Assembly: GCA_021163525.1 (NCBI GenBank)
Contig: JAGGTX010000201.1
Coordinates: 1-6,221, forward strand
Source: Caldifarciminota bacterium
GTDB lineage: Bacteria > Hydrothermota > UBA3072 > B12-G15
Length of the DNA stretch: 6,221 nucleotides
Direction: 5' to 3'
Positions 1 through 6,221 of the stretch are shown here, piece by piece. The notes under the pieces are model-generated. The model did no database searches. It worked only from the letters and a program-made list of their open reading frames with translations, and was not told the DNA's origin. Position 1 is the stretch's first letter. Each line of letters begins with the position of its first letter. Made by a program: the position numbers and the translations under genes.

Positions 1-1180
1 CTTTTTTCTTGAATGTATCAAGCAAATCCTGAAAAAATTTCTCCCGTTCTTCAAGGGAATCAAACCTTTTAACCTCCTTCATTATATATAGACTTGGATA
101 GGCATTCACCAGTTCCGAGACCTTCTTCCTTTCACGAGCAAGGAGTGAAAGGATCAGAGCCATGCCAACCATTGCATCCCTTGTATAGTGGACATCGGGG
201 AGTATTACTCCCCCATTTCCCTCTCCCCCAATTATTGCTTCTACTTCCTTCATCCTCTGAACAACATTTGCCTCCCCAACCTTTGCCCTGAACACCCTTG
301 TGTTGTGTTTTTTAGCAACAAAATCCACCATTGAAGTGGTGGAATAATTGACAACACCAACACCCTTCACCCTGGAGAACCAGTAATCCATTGCCATTGT
401 GATTGTGTATTCCTCACCTATTGCCACCCCTTCTTCGGATACAACGCTCAGTCTATCCCCATCTGCGTCCGTTGCAAAACCCACATCTGCTCCGGTATCC
501 CTCACCATGTGTTCAAGTGCGCTCAAGTTTTCAGGCCTTGGTTCTGGATTTCTTCTGAAGTCCCCTGTTGCTTCACAGAAAACCTCCACCACATCACATC
601 CAAGTGAACGGAGAAAAACAGGATATGCAGAGAATGCAGCACCATTCACACAATCCAGAGCAACCCTCAACCCGCTCCTCCTGATTTCATCAACAAGGAT
701 GTTTTCAACGCCCAGCACACCATTTACATGCCTTTCAACACCTTTATTATCCTCAATAACATCCTTTATATTCCTCCAGTCAACCCGCTCTATCTCACCA
801 TCCATAATTTCTTCCAGTTTCCTGCATTCATCCCCTGAAAGAAATATTCCTTCTTTGTTCACAAGTTTCAAGGCATTCCATTCAGCAGGGTTATGGCTTG
901 CAGTGATGACCATTCCTCCATTCGCACCAAGAGATTTCACATTGTAAAGCACCGTGGGAGTTGGAACTATACCAAGGTCAACCACCTCACAACCCACGGA
1001 GAGTAGGCCTGCAACCGCTGCATCCCTGAGCATCTCTCCACTCCTCCTGGAATCTCTGCCTATAACAATCCTCCCCCTACCAGAAAAGATACCAAAGGCT
1101 GCAGAGTATCTTGTAACATACTCTGGTGTGAATTCTGTTCCCACAATTCCCCTTATTCCCGAGACAGACTTTATTATCAT
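1..1180 (-). CDS. glmM: Phosphoglucosamine mutase-type phosphohexomutase (partial, C-terminus beyond left edge)
   Basis: Alpha-D-phosphohexomutase, most likely the GlmM that converts glucosamine-6-phosphate to glucosamine-1-phosphate in the cytoplasm, on the route to UDP-GlcNAc for peptidoglycan and lipid A. The frame is open for 393 codons from the ATG at 1180 to the window edge. Families of this kind run to about 440-460 residues, so roughly the last 50-60, the end of the phosphate-binding domain 4, are missing. Visible motifs are the N-terminal SGIRG loop (residues 7-11), the phosphoserine loop TASHNP (93-98, catalytic Ser95), the metal-binding loop DADGDR (238-243) and the sugar-binding loop GEGNGG (319-324). 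The variants SVSGIRG, EWNALK after the serine loop, and GEGNGG rather than the GEQSGH of proteobacterial GlmM are the form I associate with Bacteroidetes and archaeal enzymes. Substrate choice between GlcN-6-P, mannose-6-P and glucose-6-P cannot be settled by motifs alone. The start overlaps the hflX stop as ATGA. Confidence 0.9.
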   Translation of the reverse strand, partial: MIIKSVSGIRGIVGTEFTPEYVTRYSAAFGIFSGRGRIVIGRDSRRSGEMLRDAAVAGLLSVGCEVVDLGIVPTPTVLYNVKSLGANGGMVITASHNPAEWNALKLVNKEGIFLSGDECRKLEEIMDGEIERVDWRNIKDVIEDNKGVERHVNGVLGVENILVDEIRRSGLRVALDCVNGAAFSAYPVFLRSLGCDVVEVFCEATGDFRRNPEPRPENLSALEHMVRDTGADVGFATDADGDRLSVVSEEGVAIGEEYTITMAMDYWFSRVKGVGVVNYSTTSMVDFVAKKHNTRVFRAKVGEANVVQRMKEVEAIIGGEGNGGVILPDVHYTRDAMVGMALILSLLARERKKVSELVNAYPSLYIMKEVKRFDSLEEREKFFQDLLDTFKKK

Positions 1181-2277
1181 ACCTTCACCCTTCTCCTTTC
1201 CATTACACCCTCAATGGCATATTTCAGTTCCTCAAGCCCCTCCCCTGTTTTTGCTGAGATGAAAACAGCATCAGGGTATTTCTTCTTCAAACCGGATATC
1301 AAAACAGGGTCGTATACCATATCCACCTTATTAAAAACAAAGAGATTTTCACGGTCTATTATACCAAGCAACTCCATTATCTTTGTTGTCTCCTTTATCT
1401 GGACGTCCATCCTCTCTGAGGATGCATCAATTACAACCAGTCTCAGGTCCGCGAAAACTGCCTCCTCAAGTGTAGCCCTGAAAGAGGCAATCAACTGGTG
1501 GGGAATATTCCTGATGAACCCGACTGTGTCAGTCAATAGGAATTTCTTACCTGTCGGGGTAACACCTGTTCTGGTTAATGGGTCAAGTGTGACAAAAACC
1601 CTGTTATCAACATCTCCATGTGCATGTGTCAATGCATTTAACAAAGTGGTCTTACCAACATTTGTGTACCCAACAAGGGCAACCTTAAAAACACTTCTCC
1701 TTCCGCGCCTCTGGATATCCCTTGTTCTGTTAATCTTCTCAAGTTCCTTCTCAAGGAAAGAAATCCTTTTGTAAATCTTTCTTCTGTCAAGTTCCAGTTT
1801 TTTTTCGCCCGGTCCCCTTGTTCCTATACCCCCACCCAACCTTGACAGTTCAATTCCCCTTCCAGCAAGCCTGGGGAGTTGAAACTTCAGTTGTGCCAGT
1901 TCAACCTCAATCTTTGCAGCCTTTGTTCGTGCATGGGTTGCAAAGATATCAAGAATGATATCCCTCCTATCAAGCACCTTCTTATTTGTGAGATTTTCAA
2001 TATTTCTCACCTGTGCAGGGGTTAGTGGGTCATCAAAGAGTAACACATCATATCCATGGAAACCTGCAAGTTCAAGCAATTTCCCCTTCCCAATATAAAA
2101 AGCAGGGTCAGGTCTACTCCTCACCTGAATAACCATCTCAACAATCTCCCCACCAGCTGTATCAACAAGGGAAGCCAGTTCCTGGAGGGAATAAAGCTTT
2201 TCTTCTTTCTCCAGGGAGGAAGAACAGAGCCCTACCAGAACAAACTTTTCCTTCTCCTCATCCCTGAGCCTGAACAT
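1177..2277 (-). CDS. hflX: GTPase HflX
   Basis: Complete 366-residue HflX, a cytoplasmic translational GTPase that binds the 50S subunit; in characterised bacteria it splits stalled ribosomes under heat stress. The N-terminal HflX domain (about 10-135) contains the conserved segment around RPDPAFYIGKGKL (55-67). It is followed by a basic helical linker and the signature GTRGPGEKKLELDRR (152-166). The Ras-like G domain starts near 197: G1 GYTNVGKT (203-210), the FVTLDPLTR switch segment (228-236), G3 DTVGF (250-254), G4 NKVD (316-319) and G5 SAK (341-343). All nucleotide-binding motifs are intact and the length is normal to slightly short for the family, with little C-terminal extension. The ATG at 2277 is the first reasonable start, but no Shine-Dalgarno sequence precedes it. 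A promoter-like -10 lies 6 bases before it. The stop codon overlaps the start of glmM in an ATGA. Confidence 0.97.
   Translation of the reverse strand: MFRLRDEEKEKFVLVGLCSSSLEKEEKLYSLQELASLVDTAGGEIVEMVIQVRSRPDPAFYIGKGKLLELAGFHGYDVLLFDDPLTPAQVRNIENLTNKKVLDRRDIILDIFATHARTKAAKIEVELAQLKFQLPRLAGRGIELSRLGGGIGTRGPGEKKLELDRRKIYKRISFLEKELEKINRTRDIQRRGRRSVFKVALVGYTNVGKTTLLNALTHAHGDVDNRVFVTLDPLTRTGVTPTGKKFLLTDTVGFIRNIPHQLIASFRATLEEAVFADLRLVVIDASSERMDVQIKETTKIMELLGIIDRENLFVFNKVDMVYDPVLISGLKKKYPDAVFISAKTGEGLEELKYAIEGVMERRRVKV
1182..1198 (-). promoter_or_regulatory. Purine-rich ribosome-binding region for glmM
   Basis: Within the last codons of hflX the minus strand reads AAGGAGAAGGGTGAAGG just before the glmM ATG at 1180. 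AAGGG lies 7 bases and AAGGAG 12 bases upstream of the ATG, so a Shine-Dalgarno contact is available besides coupling to hflX translation. The same bases encode the Lys/Arg-rich HflX tail, so the purine richness may be partly coincidental. Confidence 0.4.
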
Positions 2278-2283
2278 ACTATG

Positions 2284-2311
2284 ATGATAAACCCAACAGA
2301 GGAAAAATCAA
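2284..2311 (-). promoter_or_regulatory. Putative sigma-70-type promoter for hflX (possibly leaderless)
   Basis: On the minus strand TTGATT (2311-2306), a 16-base spacer and TATCAT (2289-2284) resemble a -35/-10 pair. The -10 box ends 6 bases before the hflX ATG, so transcription would start at or next to the start codon. This agrees with the absence of a Shine-Dalgarno sequence there. It is a motif match in a short AT-rich gap and may be chance. Confidence 0.35.
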
Positions 2312-2313
2312 GG

Positions 2314-2328
2314 GTGAATTTTGTGAAT
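2314..2328 (-). repeat. ATTCAC hexamer repeated with 9-base period
   Basis: On the minus strand ATTCAC occurs twice with a 3-base spacer, immediately upstream of the candidate hflX -35 box. The position would suit an activator or repressor half-site pair. The element is very short and could be chance. Confidence 0.2.
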
Positions 2329-2413
2329 AAACCCCTTCATGACTTTTGAAAATAAGGATGAAGAAAATGCATGTTGCTCTGCCTCATGAATGGAGATGGA
2401 AGCCAGCAGTTGC

Positions 2414-4348
2414 TCAGGGAAAGAAGAAGCGTAAGGTGTTTTTTTCAAGTTTTACCTCTGGAATTCCCTTTAAACTCAATGTGAATCCATAATCCCATGA
2501 TGTTCCAAATTTGTTGTAGGACATGGCAATTTCCCAGCAGTGGAGGTCTCTTTTTAGAGAAACCTTTGTGCTCTGGAATTCTCTCAATCTGAAGTCATAA
2601 TGGGTACTGATTGAACCACTCCATTTTTTTGTGATGGGCAGGTCTGTGCTGAAGTCTGCGGCCTGATTGAATGTTGAATCATCAAATGTGAGTGAGTATC
2701 TCAGTGAAAATTTATATCTTTTCTCGTCAAGTGAGAACTTTCCATTGTAGGAGATGTTTACATTCCTGCTTGAAAAGATTTTCTCATAAAGGTTGTATGT
2801 GGTGTTGAAACCTATGTTCAGGTTTTTTGTTGGACTGGAGGAGGCACTTATTGTTATGGGTCTGAACCGATTATTTTCATAATCATACGATGTCCCATTT
2901 CTTATTGAGACAATGTCCATTCTTTTATTGTTAACCTTTGCCTGCCAGAGTATTCTGAGTCCGATGTTAAGCCCTTTTGACCCCCGGGGAATTGAGAATG
3001 GTGTCCCTGGCAGAAGTTGCACAGAGTCACCAGGTGGTGAGAATGAATAACCTATGGATGGAGTATATACAAACCTGAATCTCTTGAACATAAAAAGGCC
3101 AAAGGTTGAGAGTGCATATATCCTTGTGTTAACACTGAAGGAGTAACTGTAGTGGTAACCTGTATATGGAAGGGAATCCAAAGTGTTTGAGGCATGGAAC
3201 CCATCAATGTGGAAACTTCCAGAAAAATTGAATGGGAAAAGGGACTTTGACATGGAGAAGGAAGCACCAGGGTATAAAAAATACTCGCCATTTATGTTTC
3301 TCTGATAGGGTATCTTTCCTCCTATATTGATGGGTCCAACCCTGATATTGTAAAAGGTGTATTTGAGTGAAGGTATGACCCCTGACTCTTCCCCGGTTGA
3401 GAGATTTTTCTTCCTTCTTAAAAGCATGTCTAAATTGCCGTTTTTTACACTTTTTGTAAATTCAGCATAGGCCCCGGCGTCCTGAATAAGGGGGGTAACC
3501 TCACCTGGCACATAATCAGTGTATAGTTCTCTGTCACTTGCATAATCAATCCTGTATCTTCCCTTTATTCCCCCCGTCAGAAGGAAGGAACCATCCCCGT
3601 TGATTTTCCACCTCTCCCTTCCACTCAATTCCCTGATGTAATCTGCATAGAGATTAACAGAGGAATTCCCCATCCCAATCCATCGGAATTCAAAGTGTGG
3701 CATCACTCCTTTTGATGTATAGTAATCAAACCAGAAGGTCATATCAGCATGTTCTCCAAGCGTCTGGTACCAACCAATATTCTTTATGTACCTCCCGCCA
3801 TAACTTTGAGAACCAAAACTTGGCGCGAGAAACCCTGATTTTCTTTTTCCTCCGGATGGGCTCATCCAGAAGGGAAAGTAGAATACCGGGATATTCATTA
3901 TTAAGAGAAATACATTACTGGCAACAATGTCTTTGTCTGGCTCATACCTCATCCTTGGAGAATAGAAAAAATAGTGAGGTGGGTCTCTATCACAGGTTGT
4001 GAATCTACCATCAATGATGTAGAGTGAATGGTCCTCTGTATAATAAGCCTTTCTTCCCCAGAACCACCCCTTTTCTGTCTTTGTTTTTCCATTGTCCACA
4101 ATCCCGAGTTTCTTATCCAGATTATACTCCATTCTTTCTGCATAAATTGTTTTTTTACCGGAGTAAAGAACAGGATTACCCGTTGCAATCATCCTCTTTG
4201 CTTCTGTAAAGTATTCAATCAATTGGGCATTCACCTTCAGGTCCTTGTCAATGGCCTCTGCATCCCCTATAAGCACAACCCTTTTTTTATCAGGGTAAAA
4301 TTTTATTGTATCTGCACTATAGGTTATGGAAAGAAAAATCAGAATCAT
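2414..4348 (-). CDS. lptD: LPS-assembly outer-membrane protein LptD
   Basis: Complete 644-residue LptD, the outer-membrane barrel that with the lipoprotein LptE inserts LPS into the outer leaflet. It is shorter than E. coli LptD (784 residues). A short hydrophobic N-terminus (about 1-12) is followed by an OstA/LptA-like jellyroll region (about 14-115). Next come the LptD signature regions: [12 protein letters not shown] (117-128), NIPVFYFPF (152-160) and [11 protein letters not shown] (169-179). From about 190 to the end there are alternating aromatic/polar beta-strands typical of a barrel. The C-terminal DLHCWE motif (601-606) is the late-barrel signature seen in many non-proteobacterial LptDs. 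The only two cysteines, 119 and 604, match the places of one known interdomain disulfide. The start is fixed: an in-frame TAA lies directly before the ATG, which overlaps the lpxD stop as ATGA. No lptE is in the window. I am sure of the family; barrel details are inferred. Confidence 0.93.
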   Translation of the reverse strand: MILIFLSITYSADTIKFYPDKKRVVLIGDAEAIDKDLKVNAQLIEYFTEAKRMIATGNPVLYSGKKTIYAERMEYNLDKKLGIVDNGKTKTEKGWFWGRKAYYTEDHSLYIIDGRFTTCDRDPPHYFFYSPRMRYEPDKDIVASNVFLLIMNIPVFYFPFWMSPSGGKRKSGFLAPSFGSQSYGGRYIKNIGWYQTLGEHADMTFWFDYYTSKGVMPHFEFRWIGMGNSSVNLYADYIRELSGRERWKINGDGSFLLTGGIKGRYRIDYASDRELYTDYVPGEVTPLIQDAGAYAEFTKSVKNGNLDMLLRRKKNLSTGEESGVIPSLKYTFYNIRVGPINIGGKIPYQRNINGEYFLYPGASFSMSKSLFPFNFSGSFHIDGFHASNTLDSLPYTGYHYSYSFSVNTRIYALSTFGLFMFKRFRFVYTPSIGYSFSPPGDSVQLLPGTPFSIPRGSKGLNIGLRILWQAKVNNKRMDIVSIRNGTSYDYENNRFRPITISASSSPTKNLNIGFNTTYNLYEKIFSSRNVNISYNGKFSLDEKRYKFSLRYSLTFDDSTFNQAADFSTDLPITKKWSGSISTHYDFRLREFQSTKVSLKRDLHCWEIAMSYNKFGTSWDYGFTLSLKGIPEVKLEKNTLRFFFP

Positions 4349-5337
4349 TTATTCAGACACTTCTCAAGTTTTTCAATAATTTCCGGAAGCCTTGAAACAA
4401 GCGCTATTTCCCTGAGATACCTCTTCCTTTCCCTTGCAGGTATTCCAGAAAAGACCTTTTTAGGAGGAACGCTTTTTGATACCCCTGATTTTGCAAGCAC
4501 AATTGAACCATCACCTATTGTTAAATGGTCAGCAACCCCTACCTGTCCAGCAAGGATTACATTCTTACCGATTTTCACGCTTCCTGCAATACCTGTTTGT
4601 GCAACAATCACGGAGCCAGCCCCTATAACTACATTGTGTCCAATCTGGACAAGGTTGTCTATCTTCACCCCATTCCCGATGATTGTCTCCCCAAGTGTTG
4701 ACCTGTCAATTGTAGTGCCAGCCCCAATCTCAACATGGTCACCAATTATAACCTTTCCAACCTGTGGAATTTTTTCCCTCTTTCCCTCAATCTCAAAGTA
4801 ACCAAACCCATCTGAACCTATGACACAGTTGGAATGTATAACACAATTATTCCCAATCTTCACATTGTCGTATATTTTTACTCCGGGATAGATAATGCAA
4901 TTTTCCCCTATCAATACATTGTATCCAACATAAACATGGGGGAATATCCTGGTATTATCACCAATCTTTGTTCCATCCTTTACTACTGTGAACTCGCCAA
5001 TCCCAACATTTTTACCCATTACCACATCACCTACGGAGGCAAGGGTGGATATTGAATCCGGCAGTTTCACAGGTTCAGGGTAGAATTTTTTAAGGAGTTT
5101 AATAAATGCCCTTTCAATATCCTTAACATGGATAACCGGGGCTGGAGTTTTTGGGGAAAAACCTTCTGGCAGAATCAGGAGGCCCGCCTTCAGTTGAGAA
5201 ATATCTTTTTTTTCAGGCTTAAAAACAAAGGCCACATCATTTTCCGTGGCCTTTTCTGGTTCTTTAATGTGGGTTACTTCTACATCACTACCAACCAGTC
5301 TACCACCAAGGAGACTGGCAATTTCAGACGCCTTCAT
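4345..5337 (-). CDS. lpxD: UDP-3-O-acylglucosamine N-acyltransferase LpxD
   Basis: Complete 330-residue LpxD (E. coli 341). It transfers a 3-hydroxyacyl chain from acyl carrier protein to the 2-amino group of UDP-3-O-acylglucosamine, the third step of lipid A synthesis, in the cytoplasm. The N-terminal uridine-binding domain (about 1-95) includes DVAFVFKPE near 34-42. Residues about 100-290 form a left-handed beta-helix of hexapeptide repeats (IG-x4 pattern). GSDGFGY (174-180), GTTIDRST (207-214) and QIGHNVVIG (231-239) are LpxD hallmarks. His234 corresponds to the catalytic histidine (His239 in E. coli). SGIPAR (297-302) closes the helix and a short C-terminal alpha-helical tail follows. Both ends overlap neighbours by ATGA: the start with the ompH-like stop and the end with the lptD start. 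No clear Shine-Dalgarno precedes the ATG, so translation probably depends on coupling. LpxA is also a hexapeptide acyltransferase but lacks this N-terminal domain and is shorter. Confidence 0.97.
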   Translation of the reverse strand: MKASEIASLLGGRLVGSDVEVTHIKEPEKATENDVAFVFKPEKKDISQLKAGLLILPEGFSPKTPAPVIHVKDIERAFIKLLKKFYPEPVKLPDSISTLASVGDVVMGKNVGIGEFTVVKDGTKIGDNTRIFPHVYVGYNVLIGENCIIYPGVKIYDNVKIGNNCVIHSNCVIGSDGFGYFEIEGKREKIPQVGKVIIGDHVEIGAGTTIDRSTLGETIIGNGVKIDNLVQIGHNVVIGAGSVIVAQTGIAGSVKIGKNVILAGQVGVADHLTIGDGSIVLAKSGVSKSVPPKKVFSGIPARERKRYLREIALVSRLPEIIEKLEKCLNK

Positions 5338-6221
5338 TTTAACAATTGGGCTATCTTTTGAACAATTACATTTTTTATATCATCGTAAAGTTTTGCAGAA
5401 TCCTTTGTCTTGATAGTTCCCTTTGAATAGATAGAGGCAGTTTCACCATTCACTATAAAGTAGTTTATTGTTACATCCTCTCCTGTCTTCTCAACATTCC
5501 CGAAAACAAATATCCTTGTGTTTGTTTTCTCAGCAACCTTGAGTGCCTTCTCCTGTGTGATGTCCTCTTCATTCACAACCCCCTCACTGCTCATTGCAGA
5601 TGAAATGGCACTCATGTCTGTCTGCTCAAGGTTCTCTTTGTCCTTTATACTTGCGAGTATGGTGTTTTTTATCCTCTCTCCGAGATTGCTTCCCGCTGCC
5701 TCACCACCAATATCCTTAAATTTAGCAATATAGAAATAAACCTTTTCTTCACCTGCAACCTCTGGCCCAAATTCTTTGTTGAGTTCATCAATCACCCTGT
5801 CTGTAATATCAAGCCCCGGATCGGCATATACAACCACACCTGAAGATATGTCAAGAATATAAACATAACCTTCTTCCTCACCTATCTTTTTCAATATGGA
5901 GTCAACCTTCGCAAGGAAGGGCTTCATCAACCGGTCATTCAGTTTTTTTGCCTCTCCATCAGGACCCCAGATTGACTGGAGAAAGTTTTCATACTCCTTC
6001 TGTTTCTCCTGAATCTCCTGGAGTTTACGGGCCTTTGCAGTTTCAGAGAGAATCACCTGCTGGGTCTGGAATTGCCTCTGCAACTCCTCAATCTCCTTCT
6101 TCATCTTCTCTGCCTTCCTCTGCCATTCATTTATCTTTTCGTTGTACTGCTTCTGGAGGTCCTTTGTCCCTTTGTATTCCTGCAGGATCCTGTTTGAATC
6201 TATGAAGCCGATTTTGTCTCC
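5334..6221 (-). CDS. OmpH/Skp-family periplasmic chaperone with extra C-terminal CsgG/TolB-N-like domain (partial, N-terminus beyond right edge)
   Basis: Skp/OmpH chaperones hold unfolded outer-membrane proteins in the periplasm. The frame is open to the right edge, giving 295 residues; the true start and signal peptide lie outside the window. An internal ATG at 6104 is not the start, because the typical OmpH opening [11 protein letters not shown] (residues 3-13 of the visible part) lies upstream of it. Residues about 15-80 are a charged Gln/Glu/Lys-rich coiled coil. Residues about 84-110 carry the WGPDGE and [10 protein letters not shown] segments. [20 protein letters not shown] (121-140) and the helix after it are the usual end of OmpH, near 152. 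Instead of stopping, the frame continues for about 135 more residues as a separate alpha/beta domain. The gene sits directly before lpxD, as ompH often does (frequently after bamA), and overlaps it by ATGA. Family assignment of the first half is firm; that of the second half is by fold-like pattern only. Confidence 0.88.
   Translation of the reverse strand, partial: GDKIGFIDSNRILQEYKGTKDLQKQYNEKINEWQRKAEKMKKEIEELQRQFQTQQVILSETAKARKLQEIQEKQKEYENFLQSIWGPDGEAKKLNDRLMKPFLAKVDSILKKIGEEEGYVYILDISSGVVVYADPGLDITDRVIDELNKEFGPEVAGEEKVYFYIAKFKDIGGEAAGSNLGERIKNTILASIKDKENLEQTDMSAISSAMSSEGVVNEEDITQEKALKVAEKTNTRIFVFGNVEKTGEDVTINYFIVNGETASIYSKGTIKTKDSAKLYDDIKNVIVQKIAQLLK
5337..5747 (-). other. C-terminal CsgG/FlgO/TolB-N-like domain of the ompH-like gene
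   Basis: Visible residues about 159-295 of the ompH-like protein. The predicted order is a strand (VYFYIAKF, 161-168), then [13 protein letters not shown] (180-192) as a helix. A loop and helix region follows, then a helix [12 protein letters not shown] (223-234). Three strands come next: TRIFVFGNV (235-243), [11 protein letters not shown] (249-259) and [10 protein letters not shown] (261-270). The domain closes with a long helix, about 275-294. The pattern of a first strand, 'LGxxI' helix, 'A' helix leading to a hydrophobic 'GxV' strand and a two-strand meander is what I know from the CsgG, FlgO, LpoB and TolB N-terminal families. No enzyme motif is visible. Its role here is unknown; a periplasmic binding or docking role is only a guess. 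Confidence 0.5.

Larger units (their letters stand above)
2278..2413. other. Intergenic gap between lptD and hflX
   Basis: This 136-base gap is the only non-coding stretch in the window. It contains the candidate hflX promoter and a short ATTCAC tandem motif. I see no convincing hairpin followed by a T-run after the lptD stop, so no rho-independent terminator is called. The best inverted repeat is a 7-base TTCATGA/TCATGAA pair with arms about 40 bases apart, too weak and widely spaced to assign. Read-through from lptD into hflX is therefore possible. Confidence 0.6.

Noticed and set aside
399..1774. Plus-strand open frames of about 100-186 codons (399-947, 954-1262, 1214-1774)
   Set aside because: They lie opposite glmM and hflX, are Ser/Pro/Leu-rich low-complexity products as expected from antisense of Glu/Lys/Arg-rich genes, and overlap each other inconsistently.
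2278..2413. Terminator after lptD
   Set aside because: Only a 7-base TTCATGA/TCATGAA inverted repeat with a gap of about 40 bases and scattered short repeats (GAGCAAC twice) are present; no GC-rich stem with a T-tract.
2358..2492. Small plus-strand frame starting MKKMHVALPHEW with an AAGG just upstream
   Set aside because: It is about 44 codons, and more than half of it is antisense to the conserved C-terminal end of lptD. Without conservation data there is no support for it being real.
3052..3291. Minus-strand 79-codon frame inside lptD, and a similar one at 3949-4188
   Set aside because: They are out-of-frame readings within the continuous, well-conserved lptD frame; there is no sign of a frameshift in lptD.
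4028..4801. 257-codon plus-strand open frame opposite lpxD and lptD
   Set aside because: It is antisense to two firmly identified genes. Its Pro/Ile/Thr-rich repeating composition mirrors the hexapeptide repeats of LpxD, and no known domain is recognisable.
5334..6104. Start of the ompH-like gene at the internal ATG at 6104
   Set aside because: The conserved OmpH opening strand ([10 protein letters not shown]) is encoded upstream in the same open frame, so the gene continues past the right edge.

Overview
The window carries five genes, all on the minus strand and packed almost end to end: glmM-type phosphohexomutase (C-terminus cut off by the left edge), hflX, lptD, lpxD, and an ompH/skp-like periplasmic chaperone (N-terminus cut off by the right edge). 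In transcription order, from high to low coordinates, this reads ompH-like > lpxD > lptD > 136-base gap > hflX > glmM. No RNA genes, mobile elements, CRISPR arrays or long repeats are visible.

The organism is a diderm bacterium with lipopolysaccharide: it has a lipid A acyltransferase (LpxD), the outer-membrane LPS translocon (LptD) and a Skp-family chaperone. Arginine is mostly AGG/AGA, ATA isoleucine is common, and the coding strand is purine-rich with many Lys/Glu residues. This is typical of, though not limited to, thermophiles. The mutase and LptD motifs look more like those of Bacteroidetes/FCB-type or related candidate-phylum bacteria than of Proteobacteria. This placement is an inference from motif style and no phylogeny was run.

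Right block (2414-6221): three genes for outer-membrane building, joined by ATGA start/stop overlaps. The chaperone carries outer-membrane proteins across the periplasm, LpxD adds the N-linked acyl chains of lipid A, and LptD inserts finished LPS into the outer leaflet. LptD is itself a beta-barrel, so it is a plausible client of the chaperone encoded beside it. The most unusual item is this chaperone: after a complete Skp/OmpH-like part it continues for about 135 residues into a second domain resembling the alpha/beta fold of CsgG/FlgO/TolB-N proteins.

Left block (1-2277): hflX (ribosome-associated GTPase) and glmM, again joined by an ATGA overlap. GlmM makes glucosamine-1-phosphate, the precursor of UDP-GlcNAc, which feeds both peptidoglycan and the LpxA-LpxD pathway. 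The two blocks are therefore linked metabolically as well as by position. The 136-base gap between them holds a promoter-like sequence ending at the hflX start codon, suggesting a separate and possibly leaderless transcript.
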